Assembly (NCBI GenBank): GCA_016195825.1
Contig: JACPYV010000110.1
Span: forward strand, 1 to 47,006
Direction of reading: 5' to 3'
DNA: 47,006 bases
Origin: Burkholderiales bacterium
GTDB taxonomy: Bacteria; Pseudomonadota; Gammaproteobacteria; Burkholderiales; Burkholderiaceae_C
In this document: positions 40,391 to 47,006 of the stretch, one piece after another
Layout: each line of letters opens with the position of its first letter
Numbering within the stretch: position 1 is the stretch's first letter
Position numbers and translations under genes: made by a program
Notes under the pieces: generated by a model
Databases searched by the model: none
Seen by the model: the letters and a program-made list of their open reading frames with translations, nothing else
What the model was told of the DNA's origin: nothing

Positions 40391-42769
40391 CTAGTGGCGC
40401 ATCAGCTCGTCCTGGCTGAGCTGCAGCAGCTTGTCGTCGCTCTTGCTGGCCTCGCGCCACCACTTCAGCAGCGTGGCGCCGCTGAACACGTGCGCCGGCA
40501 GCTTGTCGTCGTAGAAGGCGTAGATCAGCTCGTCATCCACCAGCACGTCCTGCCGGCGCGACTTGTGCTCCAGCGCTTCGACCTTCGCGATCTGGCGGCG
40601 GTTGTGGGCCAGGAAGGGCAGCTGCCGCACCAGGTCTTCCGGCAGCTCGTCGTTGACGATGCCCTCACGGATGAAGATCTCGCGCGCCGCCTTGGGGTCC
40701 ACGCGGCCGAAGTTCACGCGCTTGTTGCTGTACAGAACGATCCCGTACAGCGTCGCCCGCTCCAGCGCCACGACCTCTGCGGCCTTCTTCTCCCAATGCG
40801 GCTCCAGCAGCTGGGTCTTGATCAAGTGGCCGGCGATGGGCGGCAGCCATTGCGGCTCGATGTTGGCGATGCCGCGGCCGTACAGGCGCGAGGTATCCAC
40901 CAGCTCGGCGGCCACGATCCAGCGGCCCGGCTTCTTGCTCAGGTGCGCGCCGGGGTGGCGGTAAAACTTGATGCCGCGCGCGCCGAGGTACCAGTCCTCG
41001 TCGTCACTCTTCTGGCCGATGTTGCCCAGCAGGCCGGCCAGCATAGACAGGTGCAGCTGCTCGTAGGTGGCAGGGCTCTGGTTCAGCCGCCAGCCGTGCT
41101 CGGCGATGACCGTGTGCAGCTGCGAGTAGACATCGCGCCACTCGCGCACGCGGCGTGGGCTGATGAAGTTCTCGCGCAGCAATTGCTCGTGACGGCGGTT
41201 GGACAGCTTGTGCTCCGTGCCACCGCCCTTGCTTTCTTCCAGCCATTTCCACAGCTTCAGGTAGCCGCTGAACTCGCTCTTCTCGTCGTCGAACTTCTTG
41301 TGCTTCTCGTCGGCGGCCTGCGCGGCCTCCATCGGCCGGTCGCGCACGTCCTGGCCGCTCAGCGCCGACGCGATGACCAGCACCTCCGATAGCGCCTCGC
41401 GGTTTTTGGCCTCCAGGATCATGCGACCCACGCGCGGGTCCAGCGGCAGGCGCGACAGCTCCTTGCCGAGGGGCGTCAGTTCGTTGGCGTCGTCGGTGGC
41501 GCCCAGCTCGGCCAGCAGCTGGTAGCCGTCGGCAATCGCCTTGGGCCGCGGCGGCTCAAGGAAAGGGAAGCGCTCGACCTCGCCCAGGTGCAGCGCCTTC
41601 ATGCGAAGGATGACGCCGGCCAGGCTGGACCGCAGAATTTCCGGGTCGGTGAACTTAGGCCGCTCGTTGAATTCCTTCTCGCTGTAGAGCCGGATGCAGA
41701 TGCCGTTGCTCACGCGGCCGCAGCGGCCCGCGCGCTGGTTGCTCGCCGCCTGGCTGACCGGCTCGATCAGCAACTGCTCGACCTTGTTGCGGTAGCTGTA
41801 GCGCTTCACGCGCGCCAGGCCAGGGTCGATGACGTAGCGGATGCCCGGCACCGTCAATGAGGTCTCGGCCACGTTGGTCGCCAGCACGATGCGGCGCTGG
41901 CCGTGGGGCTCGAACACCTTGTCCTGCTCAGCCTGCGATAGCCGCGCGAACAGCGGCAGCACCTCGACGCCGGGCGGGTGGTGTTTCCTCAACGCCTCTG
42001 CCGCCTCCCTGATCTCGCGCTCGCCGGGCAGGAAAACCAGCACGTCGCCGCCGCCCTCGCGCCACAACTCGTCCACCGCGTCGGTGATCGCGTTGTTCAG
42101 GTCGTACTCGCGGCTTTCCTCGAACGGCCGGTAGCGCTGCTCGACAGGGAACAGTCGCCCCGACACCGTCAGCACCGGCGCCGGGCCCTTGCTCGACGAG
42201 AAATGGTTGGCAAACCGGTCTGCGTCTATGGTGGCGGACGTGACGATGATCTTCAGATCGGGCCGGCGCGGCAGCAGCTCGCGCAGATAGCCCAGCAAGA
42301 AGTCGATGTTGAGGCTGCGCTCGTGGGCCTCGTCGATGATGATCGTGTCGTAGGCGCGCAGCAGCGGGTCGCTTTGCGTCTCGGCCAGCAAGATGCCGTC
42401 CGTCATCAGCTTGACCGACGCCGTCTTGGCCAGCCGGCCCTGGAAGCGAACCTTGTAGCCCACCACGTCGCCCAGCGGTGTCTTCAGCTCCTCGGCGATG
42501 CGCTTGGCCACGCTGCTGGCGGCAATCCGCCGCGGCTGCGTGTGGCCGATGAGGCCGCCACCGTTGATGCGGCCACGGCCCATCGCCAGCGCGATCTTCG
42601 GGAGCTGCGTCGTCTTGCCAGAACCGGTCTCGCCGCAGACGATGACGACCTGGTGCTCGGCCATCGCCTGTGCGATCTCGTCGCGGCGCGCGCTGACCGG
42701 CAGCGATTCAGGAAATGAAATGGAAAGAGCCGGCTGAACCGGCCGGCTCTCTGTGCGTTCTGAACTCAT
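40391..42769 (-). CDS. hrpA: ATP-dependent RNA helicase HrpA, N-terminal 792 residues (truncated)
   Basis: A DEAH-box helicase core. Walker A GETGSGKT at 46-53, motif Ia, DEAH at 146-149 (IIIDEAHERS), SAT in IIVTSATIDADRF, LVFLPGEREIRE, ATNVAETSLTVPGIRYVID, and QRAGRCGR motif VI, then the winged helix/ratchet (RSSLAGVILRMKAL) and OB-fold region. Full-length HrpA is about 1,280-1,300 residues; here a TAG ends the frame at codon 793. HrpA acts in RNA processing and ribosome rescue in E. coli. The ATG is 39 bp from the divergent argA start; a hairpin lies in codons 7-15. Confidence 0.92.
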   Translation of the reverse strand: MSSERTESRPVQPALSISFPESLPVSARRDEIAQAMAEHQVVIVCGETGSGKTTQLPKIALAMGRGRINGGGLIGHTQPRRIAASSVAKRIAEELKTPLGDVVGYKVRFQGRLAKTASVKLMTDGILLAETQSDPLLRAYDTIIIDEAHERSLNIDFLLGYLRELLPRRPDLKIIVTSATIDADRFANHFSSSKGPAPVLTVSGRLFPVEQRYRPFEESREYDLNNAITDAVDELWREGGGDVLVFLPGEREIREAAEALRKHHPPGVEVLPLFARLSQAEQDKVFEPHGQRRIVLATNVAETSLTVPGIRYVIDPGLARVKRYSYRNKVEQLLIEPVSQAASNQRAGRCGRVSNGICIRLYSEKEFNERPKFTDPEILRSSLAGVILRMKALHLGEVERFPFLEPPRPKAIADGYQLLAELGATDDANELTPLGKELSRLPLDPRVGRMILEAKNREALSEVLVIASALSGQDVRDRPMEAAQAADEKHKKFDDEKSEFSGYLKLWKWLEESKGGGTEHKLSNRRHEQLLRENFISPRRVREWRDVYSQLHTVIAEHGWRLNQSPATYEQLHLSMLAGLLGNIGQKSDDEDWYLGARGIKFYRHPGAHLSKKPGRWIVAAELVDTSRLYGRGIANIEPQWLPPIAGHLIKTQLLEPHWEKKAAEVVALERATLYGIVLYSNKRVNFGRVDPKAAREIFIREGIVNDELPEDLVRQLPFLAHNRRQIAKVEALEHKSRRQDVLVDDELIYAFYDDKLPAHVFSGATLLKWWREASKSDDKLLQLSQDELMRH
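42726..42750 (-). promoter_or_regulatory. Terminator-like hairpin in the first codons of hrpA
   Basis: On the minus strand AGAGCCGG (42750-42743) pairs with CCGGCTCT (42733-42726) over a 9-nt loop, followed by TTCCATTTCATTTCC. This resembles an attenuator. It may also be chance in GC-rich coding DNA. Confidence 0.35.
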
Positions 42770-42808
42770 TGGACGCTTATTGTCCCGCAGCCATGGAGAA
42801 TCCCGCTC

Positions 42809-44158
42809 ATGACCGCGCTCAGCCTCGTCTTCCCCCACACCTTCGTGCCCTGGTTCCGCGCCGTGGCGCCGTACATCCACGCCTACCGCGGCGAGACCTT
42901 CGTCGTCGGCATGCCGGGCGAGCTGGTCGCTGCCGGCAAGCTGAATGCCTTCGTGCAGGACCTGTCCATCCTGCATGCGATGGGCATCAAGATCGTGCTG
43001 GTCCACGGCTTCCGCCCCCAGGTCAACGAACAGCTGCTCGCCAAGGGCCAAACGCCGCGCTACAGCCATGGTCGCCGTATCACAGACGCCGTCGCGCTGG
43101 ACTGCGCCCAGGAGGCCGCCGGCCAGCTGCGCTTCGAGATCGAGGCCGCTTTCAGCCAGGGCCTGCCCAACACGCCCATGGCCAACGCCACCGTGCGGGT
43201 CGTTTCCGGCAATTTCCTGACGGCCCGGCCGGTCGGCATCGTCGACGGCGTGGATTTCCAGCACTCGGGCCTGGTGCGCAAGGTGGACGGCGCGGCCATC
43301 CAGCGCGCCATCGACATCGGCGCCATCGTGCTGCTGTCGCCCTTCGGCTTCTCGCCCACCGGCGAGGCGTTCAACCTGTCGATGGAGGACGTCGCCACGT
43401 CCGCGGCCATCGCGCTGCAGGCCGACAAGCTGTTGTTCGTCTGTGAAGTGCCCGGCGTGCCCGAGAACCCGGACGACCCCGAGAGCCCCATCGACACCGA
43501 ACTGGCGCTGGCCGACGCCGACCGCATGGTGGCCAAGGCCAGCCCGACGCCGGAGCCGACGGACGTCACCTTCTACCTTCGCCACTGCGCCGAGGCCTGC
43601 CGCGCCGGCGTCGAGCGCTCGCACATCATCCCGTTCTCCGTGGACGGCGCGTTGCTGCAGGAGGTCTACACCCACGACGGCATCGGCACCATGGTCGTCG
43701 ACGAGAAGCTGGAAAGCCTGCGCGAGGCCAGCTCCGACGATGTGGCCGGCATCATCCAGCTTATCGAACCCTTCGAGCGCGACGGCACGCTGGTCAAGCG
43801 CAGCCGCACCGAGATCGAACGCGACGCCGAGCTCTACACGGTCATCGAGCATGACGGCGTTATCTTCGGCTGCGCCGCGCTTTACCCGTACGTCGAGGCC
43901 CGCACCGCCGAAATGGCCGCGCTGACCGTCTCTGCCGAGGTGCAGGGCCAGGGCGACGGCGACCGGTTGCTCAAACGTATCGAGCAACGCGCCAAGGCCA
44001 TGGGGCTGGACAGCATCTTCGTGCTGACGACGCGCACCATGCACTGGTTCATCAAACGCGGTTTCCAGCAGGTCGACCCCGAATGGCTGCCCGAGGAACG
44101 CAAGCGCAAATACAACTGGGACCGGCGCTCGCTGGTGCTGGTCAAGAAATTCAACTAA
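42809..44158 (+). CDS. argA: Amino-acid N-acetyltransferase (N-acetylglutamate synthase)
   Basis: A 449-residue enzyme making N-acetylglutamate from glutamate and acetyl-CoA, the first step of arginine synthesis. Residues 1-about 290 are the amino-acid kinase-like domain ([56 protein letters not shown]), the usual site of arginine feedback. The C-terminal part (from about 295) is the GNAT domain: [51 protein letters not shown] and WFIKRGFQ. No ARG box could be defined in the 39-bp gap to hrpA. Confidence 0.97.
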   Translation: MTALSLVFPHTFVPWFRAVAPYIHAYRGETFVVGMPGELVAAGKLNAFVQDLSILHAMGIKIVLVHGFRPQVNEQLLAKGQTPRYSHGRRITDAVALDCAQEAAGQLRFEIEAAFSQGLPNTPMANATVRVVSGNFLTARPVGIVDGVDFQHSGLVRKVDGAAIQRAIDIGAIVLLSPFGFSPTGEAFNLSMEDVATSAAIALQADKLLFVCEVPGVPENPDDPESPIDTELALADADRMVAKASPTPEPTDVTFYLRHCAEACRAGVERSHIIPFSVDGALLQEVYTHDGIGTMVVDEKLESLREASSDDVAGIIQLIEPFERDGTLVKRSRTEIERDAELYTVIEHDGVIFGCAALYPYVEARTAEMAALTVSAEVQGQGDGDRLLKRIEQRAKAMGLDSIFVLTTRTMHWFIKRGFQQVDPEWLPEERKRKYNWDRRSLVLVKKFN

Positions 44159-44178
44159 GCCCCGAACGGCCCGTCGAT

Positions 44179-44217
44179 ACGGCCGGCGCGCTAAAGTGCC
44201 GGCCGTTTTCTCTTTTT
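44179..44217 (+). terminator. Intrinsic terminator after argA
   Basis: ACGGCCGGC (44179-44187) pairs perfectly with GCCGGCCGT (44198-44206) over a 10-nt loop, then TTTCTCTTTTT. Strong. It separates argA from yggX, which needs its own promoter or readthrough. Confidence 0.88.
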
Positions 44218-44235
44218 GTGTCCCAGGAGTCCGCC

Positions 44236-44514
44236 ATGCCCCGCATCGTCCAATGCGCCTATCTGAAGAAGGAAGCCGAAGGGCTGGACTTCCCACCCTA
44301 TCCCGCGCACACCGAACTCGGCAAGAAGGTGTGGGAAAACGTCAGCAAGGAGGCCTGGGCGGCCTGGATGAAGCACCAGACCATGCTCGTCAACGAAAAC
44401 CGCCTGAACCTTGCCGACCTGCGCGCTCGTCAATACCTGATGCGCCAGGCGGAGCAGTTTTTCTTCGGCACGGGTGCCGAAGCGGTGGCGGGATATGTCC
44501 CGCCGGCGGCCTGA
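44236..44514 (+). CDS. yggX: Probable Fe(2+)-trafficking protein YggX
   Basis: A 92-residue protein of the YggX family, linked in enterics to iron handling and protection of iron-sulphur clusters from oxidation. Diagnostic sequence: [20 protein letters not shown] with the conserved Cys, [20 protein letters not shown] and [20 protein letters not shown], then EQFFFG. CAGGAG precedes the ATG. It follows argA at a terminator, and the hrpA/argA/yggX grouping is familiar in betaproteobacteria. Confidence 0.96.
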   Translation: MPRIVQCAYLKKEAEGLDFPPYPAHTELGKKVWENVSKEAWAAWMKHQTMLVNENRLNLADLRARQYLMRQAEQFFFGTGAEAVAGYVPPAA

Positions 44515-44816
44515 GCACAGTCCGGCAGAAACTGCGGCGGACGCCCAGCTGCGCGCCGCGCAGGCGACGCGCCAGCCCGCGATTTTCGGCACGAGTGCCG
44601 AATCGCCGTGGGCCCTGCGCCGCTGATCCAGCGAATCGACCTATTCCGGCGCTGCTCTGTGGCTTTTGTCACTGGGCAATATCCGTGCAATGTCGTTCAG
44701 TGTCGCGCGCCGAGTATCGGCAGCAAGCCCACCGCCTCTGCCGAATGCCGCAAGCCGTTGCATCGGCACGAATCCAGATCGTGCAAACCCAGGCGCCGGC
44801 AATTCGGAGGCAACAT

Positions 44817-44858
44817 ATGAAAACCCGTAGCCACCAACCCACAAAAACTCTTGCCTGA
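44817..44858 (+). CDS. Possible 13-residue leader peptide upstream of the H-NS gene
   Basis: GGAGG at 44806-44810 sits 6 nt before an ATG; the frame reads MKTRSHQPTKTLA then TGA. The ribosome-binding site is better than most in the window. The peptide is basic and has no known match. It ends 123 bp before the H-NS start and overlaps the -35 region proposed for that gene, so it may belong to a longer leader or be fortuitous. Confidence 0.35.
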   Translation: MKTRSHQPTKTLA

Positions 44859-44879
44859 TTTCAGGAGCCGCGATTTAAT
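44851..44879 (+). promoter_or_regulatory. Probable sigma-70 promoter of the H-NS gene
   Basis: TTGCCT (44851-44856) and TTTAAT (44874-44879) with a 17-bp spacer, about 100 bp upstream of the start. A palindrome CCTGA-TT-TCAGG overlaps the -35 box and could be an operator. A second -10-like GATAAT is at 44891-44896. Confidence 0.45.
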
Positions 44880-44981
44880 TCAGCTGCGGAGATAATCGCC
44901 GGGCACCCGCCCCGCACCTCCGAGGCCCCCGCAGCCCCGCTGCGGCAGTCTCACCGGTCAAATCGCAAGAGGAATAGCAGC

Positions 44982-45278
44982 ATGTCCAATCTCAAGGAAC
45001 TCCTGGCTCAACGCGCCGCGCTTGATGAACAGATCAGCCAAACCAAGGAGCGTGAACGCAGCGAGGCTGTGGCCAAGGTCAAATCCCTGATGAGCGAGTA
45101 TGGCCTGTCGGTGGCCGACCTCAGCATGCGCACGCCCAAGCCGGTCAAGGTCTCGAAGGTGGCCGCCAAGTATCGCAACCAGGCCACTGGCGAAACCTGG
45201 AGTGGCCGTGGCCTGCAGCCTAAATGGCTGAAAGCTGCGATTGCCGGCGGCGCCAAGCTGACCGATTTCTCGGTTTAA
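44982..45278 (+). CDS. H-NS histone family protein
   Basis: A 98-residue nucleoid protein. The N-terminal half is a coiled-coil dimerisation segment (LKELLAQRAALDEQISQTKE), then a basic linker (PKPVKVSKVAAKYRNQ), and the C-terminal DNA-binding motif TGETWSGRGLQPKWLKAAI with the GRG hook and DFSV end. Such BpH3/MvaT-like Burkholderiales proteins silence AT-rich genes and often repress themselves. AGAGGAATAGC lies upstream of the ATG. It is a single-gene unit with a strong terminator. Confidence 0.96.
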   Translation: MSNLKELLAQRAALDEQISQTKERERSEAVAKVKSLMSEYGLSVADLSMRTPKPVKVSKVAAKYRNQATGETWSGRGLQPKWLKAAIAGGAKLTDFSV

Positions 45279-45334
45279 GCAGGCGATCCGCCTGCCCGAC
45301 CGGATTCCACCGGCCGGCGTACCCACCGCAAATC

Positions 45335-45367
45335 AGGGCCATCCTCAGGGTGGCCCTTTTTCTTTTG
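45335..45367 (+). terminator. Intrinsic terminator after the H-NS gene
   Basis: AGGGCCA (45335-45341) pairs with TGGCCCT (45351-45357) over a 9-nt loop, followed by TTTTCTTTT. Strong classical terminator 56 bp after the stop. Confidence 0.92.
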
Positions 45368-45562
45368 TCTGGCGCCGCCCCCTAAACTCCGGCGATGTCT
45401 TTCGTCACGCCGTCCGGGCTGTCAGGGCCAGGGTTTCTCCCCTGGCCGTGCAGGGGCCGTGGCGACGAGATTCGCGCCATGCCCGCCACCTGCCCACACC
45501 GCCAACACCCACCGCGCCCGATCGCGGCGGCTTCGGCATGCGCCCAGGCGGGCGACTGAGCC

Positions 45563-47006
45563 ATGGCCGTACATCCCGGCATCGGCGACATGACCGACAC
45601 GCGCAGCCTCGGCCGGACCGAGTCGAGCCTGGCGGCAGACCTGCCACCGTCCACGACGCTGCCGCCCGGCCCACGCCGCATCCAACCGCAACGCGGCTGG
45701 CGCCGGGCACGCCGCGTGGGCCATGCGGCACTGGCCGGCCTGGGCGGCGGCCTGCTGGCTGCCTGGGTGCTGGCGACCGACGCACTGCCGCCCCTGCTGC
45801 GGCTGCCCCAACCGCACGGCGCCACGCCGGCAGTCGATCTGCTGGTGCCAATGCTGCTCGCTGCGCTCGGCCTGGCGGCGCTCTGGAGGCTGAGTGCCTG
45901 GGTACTACCGCTTGTCATGGCCGGCCTGCTGCTCGGCTGCCGCGTACCGCTACTGCTCGACCCCCGAGCCAGCCCGCAGGGCTTGCTCACGTCTGCGCCG
46001 CTGTTGACGACGCTGGCCCTGCCGCTGCTCGCCGCGGTGCTGAACCGCACACTGCTGCGCCGGCTGGGCCTGACGGGCCGGTTCGCCACGCGCCGCGAGA
46101 TGGCCAGCTTCGCGTTGCTGGCCGGGCTGGCCGCGCCGCTGCTGGCCGGCCTGCTGGCGATGGGCGTATCGACGGCAGCCGGGCTGGCGCTGGGTGGCGC
46201 CCTGGCCAGCGCGCTGACGCTGGCCGGCGCTTGGGCCCTTGCCTTGCTGAGCGCCGGCACCGCGCTGCAGGCCAGTTCGCAGAGGCCGCAGCGCGGCGGG
46301 CGCCGGACCGGCCGGCTGATCGCCGCCGCCGCCGTGGTGACCCAGGTCGCGCTGGCCTGGCTGCCCGATCCCGGCGCGCTGCTGCTGGCGCCGCACCTCC
46401 TGCTGTGCCTGCACGCACTGCAGGCCGCGCCGCGCCACAACGCCGGGCTGGGCGCCGCCCTGCTCACGCTGTGGGCGCTGGGCGCGCCTGCGACACCGCT
46501 GGCCTACGCCGCGGGCCTGCTGCTGGCCCTGCTGCCGCTGGCCATCGTCGCGCTGAACCAGCATCGGCTGCGTGACCGCGACGGCTGGCGCAGTGCCATC
46601 GACGCCCAGGGGCTGGCGCTGGCCGAATGGCGCCTGCCCGAGGGCCGCCTGCACGCATCGGCCCGCTGGGTGGCGCTGACGACGCCGATCGACCCGATCG
46701 CTGCGCCAGGCAGCGCGCCGCTGGACTGGGTGCGTGTGGCCCACCCGCGCGACCGCGAAACGGTGCGCCGTGCGCTGCGCGACCTGCTGGCCAGCCCCGA
46801 GCGCGACCAACTGGGCCTGTCCCTGCGCATCGCGGCCGACGGCGGCGACTGGCGCTGGCATGAATTGCAGGCCCATGTACCGCAACGCGACCGCAAGGGC
46901 CGCGCCAGTTGCCTCATCACGACGCTGGCCGACGTCAGTTGGCGTCACACGGCCGAGGAGCGCGAGCGCATGTCGGCCACGCTGTTCCAGCAGGCCATCG
47001 AAGGCC
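45563..47006 (+). CDS. Multi-pass membrane PAS sensor protein (3' end outside window)
   Basis: An open frame of 481 codons runs off the right edge. After a charged N-terminal tail (about 50 residues) come about eight hydrophobic segments to about residue 335 (for example HAALAGLGGGLLAAWVLATD, DLLVPMLLAALGLAALW, LPLVMAGLLLGCRVPLLL, FALLAGLAAPLLAGLLAMG, LLALLPLAIVALN), then a PAS-like domain (residues about 345-460, WVRVAHPRDRETVRRALRDL, GDWRWHELQAHVPQRDRKGR) and the start of a second module (ERERMSATLFQQAIEG). This is the order of membrane sensors ending in histidine kinase or GGDEF/EAL output. The start could also be ATG 45590. No output domain is visible. Confidence 0.78.
   Translation, partial: MAVHPGIGDMTDTRSLGRTESSLAADLPPSTTLPPGPRRIQPQRGWRRARRVGHAALAGLGGGLLAAWVLATDALPPLLRLPQPHGATPAVDLLVPMLLAALGLAALWRLSAWVLPLVMAGLLLGCRVPLLLDPRASPQGLLTSAPLLTTLALPLLAAVLNRTLLRRLGLTGRFATRREMASFALLAGLAAPLLAGLLAMGVSTAAGLALGGALASALTLAGAWALALLSAGTALQASSQRPQRGGRRTGRLIAAAAVVTQVALAWLPDPGALLLAPHLLLCLHALQAAPRHNAGLGAALLTLWALGAPATPLAYAAGLLLALLPLAIVALNQHRLRDRDGWRSAIDAQGLALAEWRLPEGRLHASARWVALTTPIDPIAAPGSAPLDWVRVAHPRDRETVRRALRDLLASPERDQLGLSLRIAADGGDWRWHELQAHVPQRDRKGRASCLITTLADVSWRHTAEERERMSATLFQQAIEG

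Larger units (their letters stand above)
44515..44981. other. 467-bp gap with the H-NS gene promoter region
   Basis: This is the longest gene-free stretch and is AT-richer than its surroundings. It holds a possible promoter (44851-44879), a palindrome CCTGATTTCAGG (44854-44865), and a 13-codon open frame with a perfect Shine-Dalgarno (44817-44858). The left half (44515-44790) shows no credible gene; it is mixed-composition sequence. Confidence 0.6.

Noticed and set aside
39200-41392. Plus-strand open frame of 730 codons opposite hrpA
   Set aside because: HrpA motifs on the minus strand are unambiguous. The frame does not even respect the gene boundaries.
42770-44296. Upstream extension of the minus-strand hrpA frame through argA
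   Set aside because: Family similarity begins at the ATG at 42769, and the extension is the antisense of argA.
1-47006. CRISPR arrays, tRNA or rRNA genes, insertion sequences, prophage
   Set aside because: No spaced direct repeats, cloverleaf-type sequences, transposase or phage proteins were noticed in either strand. A tool scan could still find a small element.

Overview
The window is GC-rich, close-packed chromosomal DNA of a betaproteobacterium, most likely order Burkholderiales near the Roseateles/Rubrivivax/Leptothrix group. The evidence is codon usage, conserved gene orders (mltD-gloB-yafS-rnhA, dnaX-ybaB-recR, hrpA/argA/yggX), the form of the 4.5S RNA and an H-NS family protein. No phage, insertion sequence, CRISPR array, tRNA or rRNA was seen. 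Gene identities come from reading translations by eye; no database search was run.

Layout. 1-12 kb is accessory and metabolic: a DUF2237 protein cut by the window edge, a nuclease-DinG-type helicase fusion, CHRD and CAP lipoproteins, a VOC protein, a YjbR-like protein, a Sel1-repeat protein, a LysR regulator next to an FMN-dependent lactate dehydrogenase, a serine hydrolase, and an envelope cluster (DUF1566, YkuD-like lipoprotein, phosphodiester glycosidase). 12-18 kb holds YceI, a secreted S46 dipeptidyl-peptidase, and an ECF sigma factor operon flanked by cupin genes. 18-24 kb holds a minus-strand run yafS-rnhA-amidohydrolase-peptide-binding protein-dcd. 24-32 kb is housekeeping: gloB-mltD, recR, ybaB, dnaX, a PurM-like protein, a SirB2-like membrane protein and the 4.5S RNA gene ffs. 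32-34 kb is a three-gene envelope operon of DUF4398/OmpA proteins. 34.6-38.8 kb is a tandem pair of large signalling genes: a Ser/Thr kinase-HDOD-GAF protein and a pseudokinase-HDOD protein. 39-45 kb holds hrpA (broken by an in-frame TAG), argA, yggX and an H-NS gene. The last 1.4 kb is the start of a multi-pass membrane PAS sensor running off the end.

The features most worth attention are the kinase/pseudokinase-HDOD pair, the hrpA nonsense codon, the sigma factor enclosed by cupin proteins that lack a zinc anti-sigma domain, the gloB start region with a 12-bp tandem duplication and no ATG, a family of dispersed intergenic repeats, and an orphan peptide-binding protein coupled to an amidohydrolase. 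Long open frames opposite the real genes are frequent and are treated as by-products of high GC.
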